Positions 1-12,200 of a stretch of 64,000 nucleotides of DNA are shown here, piece by piece. A program made the translations under genes and the position numbers. The notes below the pieces were generated by a model. It was not told the origin of the DNA. It made no database searches and saw nothing but the letters and a program-made list of their open reading frames with translations. The stretch lies in assembly GCA_022495995.1 (NCBI GenBank), contig JAFEMH010000936.1, positions 62,001 through 126,000 on the forward strand, written 5' to 3'. Position 1 is the stretch's first letter. Every line of letters starts with the position of its first letter. The DNA is from Adenophora triphylla var. japonica. Taxonomy: Eukaryota; Streptophyta; Magnoliopsida; Asterales; Campanulaceae.

Positions 1-210
1 CCCTAAGGATTTTAAGTGCTAGAGGTTATTGGCTCACGTCTGGCTATATGCATTCGATACAAATGCCTCCATGTACATTTTTTGAGTTTGTACATTATGT
101 CGTGCAGATGTACTTCAAGTTACCTCTGGGGATTATCCGATGGAAGCATTAAATATGCAAAATTACAAAAAAATATACCAATATATGTGATAGCGACCAC
201 CATTTTCTTA

Positions 211-350
211 CAACAATAACAACAACATTACCCCAGTGCCGCAAAGGCTCCCACCTACGGTGGGGGTAAGGGGGGTCAGATGTACGCAACCTTGCCCATG
301 TATTAAGCACAGAGGGGCTGTTTTTGGATGACCCACGACAAAAATTGCGT
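211..350 (-). repeat. SINE-like fragment (TS-type 3' region)
   Basis: Read on the minus strand, the segment ends in TTG repeats (CAACAATAACAACAAC on plus, 212-227). It carries the block with GGGTCAGATGTACGCAACCTTGCCC that I recognise from tRNA-derived plant SINEs of the TS type. The tRNA-like head is not clear, so the copy is probably 5'-truncated or old. Confidence 0.5.
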
Positions 351-665
351 CGAAAATTGCAGACTGTTGCTTCATAACAAAGAAGCGCAAACAGTTTAGT
401 GATCCATTTTGCTTTATTCCATTACATTCCCAAGCCAAAAGTTGTGAGTCTTTCGCCCCATTGGAAATGATGGAACCACCATTTTCTTACTCTGGCAAGA
501 AATTATTAGGATTCGGAAGTACAAGACGTGAAATTATTTAGCAGCTTAACAACCACAAGAAAATATAAAATATTGACTTGGTAAAGAAAATAAATTGTTA
601 GATTACATTGAATGAGAAGTTATGCTCTTCAAGGATTACCTATTTGCAATAAATGCTTTGTATTA

Positions 666-902
666 CTCCTTCTGTCCCTAAATGAATGTCCGATTTTCAA
701 AACATTTTGTCCCTAAATGAATGTCCATCTTTTAGTGAAGTTACTAATTCCTCCCTTATCAATGATCATATCCTAACTTACACTTACAGTCATAATGTCA
801 TATAGTGGTATCATTAAGGATATTTATGTAAACATGCTACTAAAAGTGCTTAAAAGTTATTATTTTCAAATTTCCCTTGAAGTCAAGAATGGCCGAAGCG
901 AG
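666..902. mobile_element. Stowaway-like MITE, degraded
   Basis: The left end CTCCTTCTGTCCC follows TA, and the degraded right end has ...GCGAGTAG. The first 60 bp contain the motif CCCTAAATGAATGTCC twice in tandem. It lies in an ASN intron. Confidence 0.5.
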
Positions 903-949
903 TAGTTTTTAATCTGATGTTCAAGTTAATTGATGTTGTATGTTCACAG

Positions 950-3900
950 GTGGGCTTAGAAGGTGGTATAACCCTTCATGGTATTCTGAACAGATACCTT
1001 CAACTCCATATGATCCACTGGTCTTACGGAAGGCCTTTGAGAAGGTCCGTAAAGTTTGACACTGATTGTGATAAATCATATCTGCAAGATTTTGATTTGA
1101 GTCCTATCATAAAAAAATAGTCGAATTTGAGTATTTTTTCCCGGTGACTCAACAGTACTCCGTATTATCTTTATATTTCTATTGAAACACTAGGAAGTAA
1201 GAAAACTGAGGGAATGGTTTGACAGGTTAGTGACTTCCGTCTTGTTTTTGCAGGCTGTGGTTAAGAGACTTATGACAGATGTACCATTTGGTGTATTATT
1301 ATCTGGAGGGCTTGATTCTTCACTTGTTGCTGCAGTGGCTTCTCGCCATCTGCTAGATTCAGATGCTTATTCCCAGTGGGGATCGCAGTTACACACTTTC
1401 TGTGTGGGGCTGAAGGTCATACTATTCTCAGTTATCTTATTTAACTCTCATAAATTTCCTTTACACGCCCTTGAGCTGAAAATGTTTTCAAGTTAATGAT
1501 AAGACAGTAGTTACCCCATGATTCTTCTTTCCCTGTTGCAATTTTGTTTTATAGTTTGTCGTCCTTAATACCTTTTGGCACCTCTCCCATATTTTTAAAA
1601 GATTAGTTTCCCTATTTGTCAATGCACTGGATTGATTTTCATTTTCTTTTGAGCTATTTAAATCATCAAGAGGCCCACAACTTGAGCTTCACTTTAGCTT
1701 TCAGATCATGCTCCATTTGAGTAGTTTCTGGAATTAGCTAGCCTTTTTTTCTGAAGCAACCTCATTGAAACCTCCTTTCCCAAATATTATACTTCCTCCA
1801 AGCCCCAAAAAAATGTCCTACTTTAATTTCGTGGTCAACTCAATTGGACTTTGACCACCAATTTATGATAATCTTATGAAATTCAAAAAATATTCTTGAT
1901 AATATTCTTAATGGTGTATGAATAACAGTTCTTAGAATTTCATGAGGATAATTATTTTTCATAAAATTTTGGTAGAAGTTCTGTTGAGTTGACCAATAAA
2001 GTCAAAGTAAGACAGTTTTTTTGATGGGACGGAGGGAGTATTATTCTTGCTTTCAGGGTTCTCCTGATCTCAAAGCTGCAAGGGAAGTAGCAGATTATCT
2101 TGGTACTCGCCACCATGAGTTTCACTTTACAGTTCAGGTGAGTTTTGTAGAAAGTGTGAACGAAAAAAAAAAACATTAGCATGGGCATCTCAGTACATTT
2201 AAATTATGGTTTTTTGGTTTCTTCTACTGTTTCAGGAAGGAATAGATGCACTTGAAGAGGTAATTTATCATGTCGAAACATACGATGTAACTACTATTAG
2301 AGCCAGTACACCAATGTTTCTTATGTCACGGAAAATTAAATCCTTGGGAGTTAAAATGGTTATTTCGGGGGAAGGTTCAGATGAAATATTTGGTGGTTAC
2401 TTGTATTTCCACAAGGCTCCCAACAAGGAAGAGTTGCACCAGGAAACGTGTCGCAAGGTAAAAAATAAATAAATCACTTTTGCACTGCTCCCCACCCTAC
2501 TCCCTTTCTGAGATTATGCAAGCAAAAAAGTTACACCCAGTTAATGATTTTGTATCCCATCTGCTTTATATTTCAGATCAAGTCTCTCCATCTATATGAT
2601 TGCTTGAGGGCCAACAAGTCAACTTCAGCATGGGGTGTTGAGGCTCGTGTGCCCTTTCTGGATAAGGAATTTATTGATATTGCTATGAGTATTGATCCAG
2701 AATGGAAAATGGTAAGACTTCTATATTTCATCCTTTTTCCCCATTTGAGTTGAATGGATACATTGTAGCTCTTGAAGTTGACTAAATTCCAACTACAACG
2801 GTGATGAATGATGATCCCCGCAAGAGAGTTGAGCTCACCCGTAAATGAGTTCAGCGCATTTCGCTGGAAACTTTAAGTTTTGAACTTGTGCAATGTTTCT
2901 TAAAGTTATAAACCAGGCCAATCTTATTAGCCATACTGACTGAAACTGCTCACATAGGAGCAAGTATTGGGTAATGGGTATCATAGTGATACTCCCTCCG
3001 TCCCAAAATGATCTTCGTACTTTTTTTGTTGTTAACACGAATGTACTTTAGGCGTTAAATTTAGGTTAATTTAGTTATCCTAACGAAAATTTAGAACTTA
3101 TTAATGATACACCATATAATTACTATCAATAACAATTTATAGATGTTTATTAGGACAATTAAATTAACCTAAAATTGCTGCTCAAAATACCTTCGTGTTA
3201 ACAAAAAAAAAAGTAGGAAGATCATTTTGGGACGGAGTGAGTACTACATATCAATATGATATGGCATCACCAACCAACCTAATAATGCCCTGTGGTAACT
3301 AGTTTTGCACATTAAGGTGTATTTTACCTATTCATCCTCAACAGGGCAGAATTAACTGACTCTAAAATGAATGTTTTTTGCTTCATGCTTATCTTGTCAT
3401 GTATCAGTGGGAACATGGTACCAGGCTTATGCTTTTGTTGATATCATTTAACGTAGATTAGAAATTAATTTCATGAGAACCTTTTTACTGAGATCATAGT
3501 TATTAAAAGCGCGCCTAGGCTCGCGCCTAGGCGCGCCTAGGCCCAGGGCGCAGCTTTAGAGCCTGGGGTGCGCCTAGGCTTCGGGCACAACAATTGACCG
3601 ACAATTACATCTAATTAAACCTAATACGCGACTAATACACTTCCTCTCCTACGGCTCTCTCACGTACACGCACACGCAACATAAGTCCATAACTCTATAT
3701 AAGAGTAGCGATTAGCCTGATCACTCTGGCGACCTCCGGTGAGTATTATTAGCTCTGACAGGTTCGTCACTCGGGCGCGCGCCCGCCTTGCGCCTTGCGA
3801 CTAGGCTCCAGGCACACCTTCTGCGCCTTGGTGCGCCTTGAGCCTTTAATAACTATGACTGAGATTATGTGTTGTTTGTTACTTTATACTCCGTCCCATA

Positions 3901-5525
3901 AAGTTGTTCCTATTTGCTATTTTTGTTAATTCCCAAAAGATAGTCTCTTTTCCAAAATTGTTAATTTAAAACTATTGAACTTCCAAAATTGCTAACTAAG
4001 GAAGAAAGGGAGGGAGGAGAGGCAACCAAGGAAGAAGGGGGAGTAATAGTTCAATACGTAATAGAAGTTCATTAAGGTTGGTGATGGAAATGAAAATATG
4101 ATGTTAAAATATTTGAATAGTCAAATGGGACTATTTATGGACGGAGGGAGTATGAAATTAGGATGGCATAGCAATTTCTATTGAAATTAAGCAGATATAA
4201 AGTCCAGTGCAGTACTATTTGTATCCAAGACTTACTTTATTCAAAAATTGCAGATCCGTCCTGATCTTGGAAGGATTGAGAAGTGGGTCCTGCGGAAAGC
4301 ATTTGATGATGAGCAAAACCCATATCTACCAAAGGTGAGTTATGCTTTGTGTAGGATTTCCCTCTCTTAGTATCCTCGAAACTTTCACCTCAAACTTTAA
4401 GCTCATGAACATTTAAAGTTATTGAGGATTGTCTTGTTGGTTTTAGCACATTTTATACAGGCAAAAGGAACAGTTCAGTGACGGAGTTGGGTACAGTTGG
4501 ATTGATGGCTTGAAAGATCATGCAAACGCACAGGTATAGCAATTTTTATACTTCTCTCTGTAATGATATAATTTGAATGCGTACGCAGTTGTCTGCCCTT
4601 CTCAGGTACATATTTTATTTATTTATTTATATTATATTGTGTGACAGGTTACTGATACAATGCTGAGTAATGCAAGCTTTATCTACCCTGAAAACACCCC
4701 TACTACGAAAGAGGCATACTACTACAGGACTATCTTTGAAAAGTTCTATCCCAAGGTAAGCTTAGCATACCTGTTCTTGGTTTCATCGTAAGACCCATCT
4801 TTTCCAAATGTTTTCTTTTGTATTCCCTCCCTCCAACCCCTTATAATTCTATTATGGTAGCTACAATGATAAAATGATTTTCGTATTCTTTTCTTTAATT
4901 TTAGTGCCTAAGGGATTGAATCCCATGACATAAAATTTGTAGTGGATGTTGAAACATTCAAGCTTCCCACTCTCAACCTCTTGAAGAGTCCTTGCTTGAA
5001 AGTCGACAAGTTTTGATTATTAAACAACAACAAAGCATTAATCCCAAAATGATTTGGGGTCAGCTAACACATAAAGAAAACAATGAAAAAGTGGAAAGAT
5101 GGTACAAAGAAAAGTTTTAAAATAAATAATTACTACCGCTGTCCCAAAATGAATGTCCGGTTTATTTATTTTTTTCCAAATTTGCACTTGATCAAGAGCA
5201 AAAAAGAAAGAAATCAGACATTCATTTTGGGACGGAGGGAGTACAATGATTCATTGATCTTGCAACTAATCAACCAGTATTGCTTTCAGTTGATGCCTAG
5301 AAAATTTTCTTCTTGAAGTAACATTTATATATTCTTCTTGAGCAGAATGCTGCTAGATTGACAGTCCCGGGAGGTCCAAGTATCGCATGTAGTACTGCAA
5401 AGGCAGTAGAATGGGATGCTGCATGGTCAAAAAATCTTGACCCATCTGGTAGAGCTGCTCTCGGAGTTCATGAAGCGGCTTATGAAGAAGTGGAGGAGAA
5501 GAAGACCGCCATTGTCTCTGCTTAG
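950..5525 (+). CDS. ASN: Asparagine synthetase (glutamine-hydrolysing), C-terminal nine exons
   Basis: Transfers glutamine-derived ammonia to aspartate with ATP in the cytosol, making asparagine for nitrogen transport and storage. Exons with GT-AG borders and consistent phase: 950-1044, 1254-1415, 2057-2137, 2236-2457, 2577-2711, 4254-4334, 4447-4533, 4648-4755 and 5346-5525 (TAG at 5523). The first complete residues read [20 protein letters not shown], joined by a split Gly codon to an exon outside the window. The ATP-pyrophosphatase PP-loop SGGLDSS is at 1302-1322. The synthetase motif [12 protein letters not shown] is at 2364-2399. The [10 protein letters not shown] and GVHEAAYEE tail is typical of plant enzymes. 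The N-terminal glutaminase domain with the catalytic Cys is outside the window. All visible exons are open, so the gene looks functional. The short C-terminus (ending TAIVSA) resembles the ASN2/ASN3 class more than ASN1, as far as I can judge. Confidence 0.96.
1792..2038. mobile_element. Stowaway MITE in an ASN intron
   Basis: Ends CTTCCTCCAAGCCCC... and ...GGGACGGAGGGAG are flanked by TA. About 247 bp with subterminal inverted similarity around GTCAAAGTAAGACAG. It ends 16 bp before the exon that starts at 2057. Confidence 0.8.
2992..3241. mobile_element. Stowaway MITE in an ASN intron
   Basis: A 250-bp palindromic element with ends CTCCCTCCGTCCCAAAATGAT and ATCATTTTGGGACGGAGTGAG, flanked by TA. 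The inner arms pair as well (GTTAACACGAATG with CTTCGTGTTAAC). Confidence 0.9.
3495..3857. mobile_element. Non-autonomous hAT-type MITE with 8-bp target duplication
   Basis: The 363-bp element begins CATAGTTATTAAAAG and ends GCCTTTAATAACTATG (imperfect terminal inverted repeats). It is flanked by the direct repeat ACTGAGAT (3487-3494 and 3858-3865), the 8-bp duplication expected of hAT transposases. The interior is GC-rich at both ends with repeated GCGCCTAGGC-type palindromes. No coding capacity. It sits in the ASN intron between the exons ending at 2711 and starting at 4254. Confidence 0.88.
3889..4150. mobile_element. Stowaway MITE in an ASN intron
   Basis: Ends CTCCGTCCCATAAAGTTG and GGACTATTTATGGACGGAGGGAG, TA-flanked, about 262 bp. 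It lies just 3' of the hAT MITE in the same intron. Confidence 0.82.
5026..5075 (-). repeat. SINE 3'-tail fragment
   Basis: The minus-strand sequence reads AGCTGACCCCAAATCATTTT...TTTGTTGTTGTTT. This is the same 3' module seen at 35468 and 35870. Only the tail remains. Confidence 0.55.
5133..5241. mobile_element. Short (~109 bp) Stowaway MITE with central TTGATCAAG
   Basis: Ends CTACCGCTGTCCCAAAATGA and TCATTTTGGGACGGAGGGAG flank a centre CTTGATCAAGAG. Same subfamily as the elements at 21922 and 34304. Confidence 0.8.
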
Positions 5526-6227
5526 AAGCTAGGAGTAGAGAAGACCCAACACATTATTTCGTCACAGATTTTTCTTGCATTAGCCTAGTGTTGGTGATTC
5601 GTGAGGTTGATTTTTCAATTGATCATAAAGGTATTTGTTTTCCTAGAAGACCCATTTTTATTATTTATTTTCAAATCAAGAAACACTGAAGTAACCAGCT
5701 ATTTATCTCTTCTGTTTATACTGCTTCGTCCGTTCCAGAAAAAATGGTCCACTTAACAAGTCAAACTTTTTTTATGTATACCCCTATTATCACCCTACTT
5801 CTTTCCTGCTAAGAATACGTCGCACCTGCTTTACTTGTTTGTGAATAAATAAAGCGAGATTATTTTTTATTTTTTGTAATTGAATCACTTTCAGATAGAT
5901 TGTTGGTGCTTTCTTGTTTAGTGTACTTAAAAAATAAAATAAAAAAAAAATAGAAATGAATGTTGCGGTTTGTTATTGTGAATAAGTTGTGATTATTTGT
6001 CGAAATTGGAATTGAGGTTTGAAGAAAGAGTGAAATCTAGTAGATAGAAGAAGATGAATGTGCATCGCACAATGTGGGAACTGGGATGCATGAACAAGTT
6101 GTATAACACATGAAGAACACGGCTGTACAAAATTAATGTTCCAAAACACGTCTAAATATATACAATCAGTATTGGTTTTTAGTCAGGTGAGCAAGCAAGA
6201 CAAAGCTGGATGAATTCATAAACTATG
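5526..6227. other. Intergenic space between convergent ASN and TLDc genes
   Basis: Contains the presumptive 3' UTRs of both genes. A half Stowaway-like end (TCCGTTCCAG, near 5730) and an A-rich run near 5930-5955 are visible. No open reading frame looks real. Confidence 0.6.
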
Positions 6228-9200
6228 TTACCAACGACAAATACCAGGTGCCTCTGTCCGCAATACAGAAATCATCTCTTCATACTGTGAACCATATACA
6301 AAACCCCACAACTGCAAACAACAGCAATCTTTTGTCAATTTCGGCCAACCCTAATTACTCATGTAAATATAGTCCCACTTTAATTTTGTAATGATTGAAT
6401 TTTGACCAAAGATTTAGGAAAAGCTATTTTCAAAGGGGAAATTCAGTTTAGGGCTTAAGCTCGAGATACGGGGCCCACTTTTTTTTTTGCCACATCAGGG
6501 CCTAATATGTAAAATTTTCGCAGTTAAGGGCTTTTTGACGGTTTCGGTTAAAAACTCAGTTAAATAGCATGTGTCTTGCACGTGACTAACGGAATTGGTT
6601 AGTTAAATTAACTCACTTTTAAGGGGGGTTAAATTACAAATTTTACAATTGAGGATAAATTGTTTATAATCCCTTTCATCTTCATCTTCAACCTCTTCCA
6701 CAACCACCCATCACCACTTACCTCCACCACCACCATTCACCCATCCGTAACCCACAATCAACCTCCATCTCCACCGGTCTTATCATCACCATTAACCCTA
6801 ACCATCAACTTCCATCTCCACCTAATATATACCAATCCAAAACCAAAGCCCAGATTCAACCCAATCCCTCGCACGCCCTCGTCATAATCACCCACCATCT
6901 TTCCTCCTCCACCAATCGACAGTGAAATCGGATTGCATAGTCCGATTTGCTGAACTCCGATTGCATAGGCCGAAAATTAGCAAAGGTCACCGATCTGAGA
7001 TGGGACGACATTGTTGCAGAAGAATTTGGTCGGGAAACTGCCAACGGGAAAGAGAGTGGCCGGGAAACTGCCGATTTGAGATGGGGGCCAGCCTAGGGGG
7101 AGAAAACGAAGCGGTGCAGCGAGATGTTTGTGGGAGAAGACTAAGGACACATTGGAGGAGAAGGGTTGCCGACGGGAAAGGGGGAGGGGAGCAAGGTATG
7201 TTGGGAAAGATGGAAGAGGGAGTAGTGTAGGGGGGCAAAGAGGGATGGACTTGGACTCTCTCTCTCTCTCTCTCTCTTTTCTACTTTTTTTTTTTTAAAT
7301 TTATTTGTACTGATATTTGATATTAATAAGATAATATTTTTTATATCTAATGAAACATTTATCTTTTTAAATTTATTAGATTAAATATGCTTGAAAGAAA
7401 ATATATTTATTCGATGTAAATTTTTTATTAAACTTCATTTTGATTAATTAATTTTATTTATAGATTGTAATTAGTTTTTTTATTATGTTAAAAAATAAAG
7501 TGTGGCTTGTTATTTAATATTTTTAAAATAAATTAAAATTTGTATCCTTTTAGTCTAGGAATTTTCATTTAACCCCTTGAAAGGAGTATCAACTTCAAAC
7601 TAAGCAATTTTGTTAATCATGTGCAAGACACATGATATTTAACTGAGTTTTTAACCGAAATCATCAAAAAGCCCTTAACTGTCGAAAATTTTACATCTTA
7701 GGCCCTGATGCGGCAAAAAAAATAATAGTTGGGCCCGTATAGAAGACCCCCCCCTCAAGTTCAGGTTCTAAACTACAATTTCCCCTCTTTCAAATGAAAT
7801 TCTAAAACTTGTTATCGATAAACTAATAAAAGTACTACCATAACAATTTTCAGATATTCATTAGGATAGATATATAATTGTTCAAAGTTCAATCAAATTC
7901 GTCTTCAAATAAGTAGGACTATATTTATCGGATGGAAGGAGTAAAAGAGAAAGAGAGAGAGAGAGATAGCACCTCGATTTCCTTTACTTCAAACTCTTGT
8001 GTGCGTGCCAAGCAGCAGTTTCCGTATGTTTCAGAGGCTGAACTTGACCCATTTAATCTTCAATGAATATTGAAATCAGACACCAAAACTGAAACATGAA
8101 TATGCAAATATAGACAAAAGGAGTAGAGCTCTTACAAGTCACCATCCAAGTATAGTGCGAAATGATTACCCCCACCCAATGCTAAATACTCTGTTTGACA
8201 CAGTGTGAAGTACCGGTTTGCACCTGTTTTATGTTCATACTGTTAGTTGCAAAGGATGCACTCAAATCAGCTCTTCCCCTCTCTCTCTTTTTTTTTTTTG
8301 TGTGTGTGTTGATAACCTAGTTAAAACTTAGCTCACTCTCTCAAAATAAGAATAATTAATGACAATAGCTGAATATTAAGACAGAAGAAATAATGGAGAG
8401 ACTACAACATTGTACATAGTTATCTGAACTGAATTATATGAAGCAGAGAATGAATGCAATTCAAAAAATACGAGATCTCATTTGATGTGAGAAACTCAAA
8501 ACCATTAGCTATGGGTTGAGAATGACATTGAAGTTACCTACTGCTCAAGTTAAGAGAGAGATTGGTCACATCCTTTTGATTACACTCGAGTTTTGTCTTT
8601 GATTCCCTATCAGTTATTAGCAGAAATCACCAAAAAGTAGTAGTACGGATAAGTAATTAGAGGAGCTGAAATTAATCCCCAACAGAAGTTATCCTTGAGT
8701 GGTTTTATCATGAGGGTTTATGTGCGGGTCAATTACATTATGTCATGGAAAGCAATCAAAGGTGCTTTGAAGAGGATGGAGCTATGGGGTAAATATGATG
8801 GTGTATGTAATGGGAAAAAGATAAGATTGGAAGAAAATGTGAACTGAAGAAGCTTCACACCCCAAAAGATCATATAGCTCGGATGGCATTTTTGATGGGA
8901 CAAAGATAAAATTAAAAACAAAGTGTGAACTGAAGAAGCTTCACATTGCAAAAGACAACAAACCATAGCACGGATGATGCATAACGACGACAAACATATG
9001 AAGATCAAGGCAGGAGACATTTCAGAAAAAACCTGACACTATTATGTTAATGTTGGCCACTTGGTGCTATGTAGAAGAATTAAGGAGAAAGATGGTTTTC
9101 CATTTGAGGGTCAGTTGCAAGCTCAGAAAATGGTTGAATGAAATTAGGAAAAAGAAAAAAATAATACCTGTTGGGCGGAATATGACAGGACGGCCAGGTG

Positions 9201-12200
9201 TATTCGTGTTTGTAAAGACAAATGTATTATTTGTTCCCTGTTTAAAACTTCAGCAGTGAGTAAGAAACAAGAAACAAATAGAAAAAAAATATAGAAAAAA
9301 GAAGAAAAAATTAAATGCTCTTAGGATTAGACATACCTGATATCTCTTCTTGTTTGCTGGCCTTAAGGGTGCCTCAACTAAGCCACCAAAAACTGCACCT
9401 TTACGGTCTCCAACTACCTAAAACGTTTTGGAAAAATAATAGTTGAAGGGGGAAGATTCCTTAAAAGTAATATACAAATAAGTAATCCAGAAAGTAAGAG
9501 ATGAGAGATCCAGACAACATACAGAATGACAAACAAAAACGTTTGCTGCAGTTATTGTTTTAGCATTAAATTTTGCCACTTGAGAAACTGAGAGTTTGAA
9601 TGACATGAGCCAACCTCCATGAAATGATTGAATAAGAAAGAAGTAAACAAGAAACACTCTTCCCATTTTTAGAGGTGGTGTGGTTTGACGACGGGAATCA
9701 GGATGTGCCAACACCACACTTGTACGAGCACACAACAATTGCCTCAAAATAGTGCAAGTTTGGAGAAGTAACAAGTGAGGACATAATGCTCTCATAATAC
9801 CATTCTGGGAGAGATTTTGAGTAATCCGGATGTGTTTGGTTCGAGAAAATTGACCCAAAGATTGTGCTGACTCTGCCGACCAATTCTATCACCATATTTG
9901 GTTACTTTGGGGCGGTAATGTCATTTTGAATAAATGACGAAATCTTACACATATGCGAATCTTGGAGATCTACTTCGTTGGGGGGGGGGGGAGGGTGATG
10001 TTATGAGCCCACCAAATCATTCCATTGAGATCACTTTTTCTGTTTTTCAAACAATAATACCCCACTTATTTTACTATAACCTCAAACTACTCTTCCTAGT
10101 ATTACTAATGGGTTCACCTTTTCAATTCATGCCCCTCACCTTCATTATCCCACGCTGCTCTCTTCATCCTCCACTTCTACTGTTATTTCATCCTCCTCCA
10201 CAGGTAGCCTTTCATCTCTAAACCAAGAGGTCCAATAAATACCCCAGAGATTAATCCGTTCATTTCGAAACCTCCTCATTTTCACTCTTCATTGTCTCAC
10301 TCCACCCCTCTAAATCAACACTGCCACTGACAATCGCTTTCTCCACAGTTACTGCTGCTCGGGCCAACTTTAAACCATATGTACATTCCCAAATTTTCAA
10401 GGTTTTAGGCTGTGTCTTTTTCACTATCTCTCTCCACAACTGCTAAAATCAGTGAACACCACAACAAACCTATCCCTATCCCTATAATTGCTCTGAGGAC
10501 AGATTTGCCTGGACTAAATTACAGGCACCACAGTGGTCTTGTCTTCCCCTTCTCTGTCGAGGTGATCATTGATGAGCTCTCGAACCAAAGATTTGAATTG
10601 ATGGAAACTATTGCCAAGATATATTTATAACCCTCTCTCTCTCTCTCACTCACTCACTCACTACTCTTCACAGCCACCAAAATCTGGAGGGCCACAATAA
10701 ATGGTACTCTCATCCCTTTATCTGATCAGATGATGGTATTTCTTGGACCAAACTACAGGCATCGCCCATAGTGGTCTTTATCGTTACCTTATCCGTGGAG
10801 GTGACCCATTGATGAGATCTCTGAGCAAATATTTGATTTTTGATGGTAATCACCTGGATATGATTCGACGTAATCTATAATCTATCTAAGATTTGACAAT
10901 TGTATTACGTTTTGGTAGAAGATGATGAGGTTACTACAACATTGGTTGCTTTTCTCATTCCATTCCTTACGATGTTCAAGCATACCAAATAAACATTACC
11001 ATCCCATTATGTCCACATCAACCGTGCGTCTTGAGTCTTGAATTTTTTAAAGAACTAAAAATCTCAATGAGAGGAAGTTCCATTGCACATTCCTTCCAGC
11101 CAATTCACCAGCGAACCAAGTTACCGAACGCCACTTTATGATATGAACACAAAAATTGTCAACATACATGGAAGACCAGGACCTCCTTCAAGAGAAGAAA
11201 GGAAACAAGAAGGTTTAATTATACCACATTTCTTCAGTTGACCACAAAGAGTTCTTCTCTAACCACTATGCTAATTGTTTTAAACTATCTCCAAGACATT
11301 TGACAAAAAAAACTATTATTTGTTCACCCGGACTAGAGAGACTTAATATTGCCGATCGGTACAAAGCTTAAGAACCTAACCGTAAATAACACACTTCAGA
11401 ATGGCCTTTAAATAAGTATACACGCATGCAAGCTCATACATAAAATTGTGCAGAAATAAAACTTTCATAGGTGCTCGAGACTAGGATTTACCAGCAGCGA
11501 GAGACCGGGGCAAAACATGCTTCTTCGATATAATGTTGAAAGAGATATTCCGTGCCTCCATGTACTACAGTTAAGACCAATATCCCACAAATATTTTCAT
11601 TAAATCATCAAAACTATTAAGTCAATGAAAATCAAACAGAATGCTCAAAAGAAAAAAAAAAGATCGAATTTCACACAGTATACCTATATAATAACACCCA
11701 TTTTTTCCCCTGAACAAGTGCAGGGAGTGAAACATAAAGAGCACCCCTTGTGTTCTCAGACAATAGCAACGAGGGTTCTGAAATTTCGGGAAGCTTTTCC
11801 AAAGGCACAGGCTCATATAAGGTTTGCATAGGAATCCCCTCATTCCTACAGTCACTAGAATCCTTTCCTTCATCATTCTTTAGATCCGAATTTCCCTTGT
11901 ATGAGGATTGGCTTCTATATCCACCAAACCTAGCAGCCTGATAGAAAGCTTTGCCAACAGTTTGTTTTCCCCTAGACAGTAAACTTTTCTTTCCAGAATT
12001 TTCTTTGTTCACAAGTTGTGGTACTGGTTCACTTGTTACTTGCTTCTCATTTGATCCCTCCAAGTGAGAATCCGTTGATTCCACAGGAGATAAAAAAGAA
12101 TAGAGAAATGCAGTAAAAGAAGAAGTGTCGGGCCCATCGACTAAATCCTTGTCCTCTGAATTTGACTCCGATTGAGTTCTTTTTTGCTCACTCACATCAT

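Larger units (their letters stand above)
1..949. other. Intron of the asparagine synthetase gene (5' part outside the window)
   Basis: No coding exon is visible before the acceptor that ends at 949. The first half of the enzyme (glutaminase domain) must lie upstream of the window. The stretch holds a SINE-like fragment and a Stowaway-like MITE, listed separately. The remainder is AT-rich with no recognisable feature. Confidence 0.7.
6358..7941. mobile_element. Stowaway MITE interrupted by a MULE
   Basis: The left part (6358-6434) starts CTCATGTAAATATAGTCCCA. The right part (7795-7941) ends GGACTATATTTATCGGATGG...AG. The two outer segments are inverted complements, as in an intact ~225-bp Stowaway, but are separated by the 1.35-kb element at 6435-7785. 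Confidence 0.72.

Noticed and set aside
6922..7238. Overlapping frames of 102 aa (+) and 83 aa (-) in the GC-richer interior of the MULE
   Set aside because: Both strands are open because of composition, and no domain is seen. Possible host-sequence capture is noted as a finding, not called as a gene.
8733..9020. 95-aa minus-strand frame between TLDc exons
   Set aside because: It lies in an intron; the true exons on both sides join in phase without it, and it reads through the tandem duplication.
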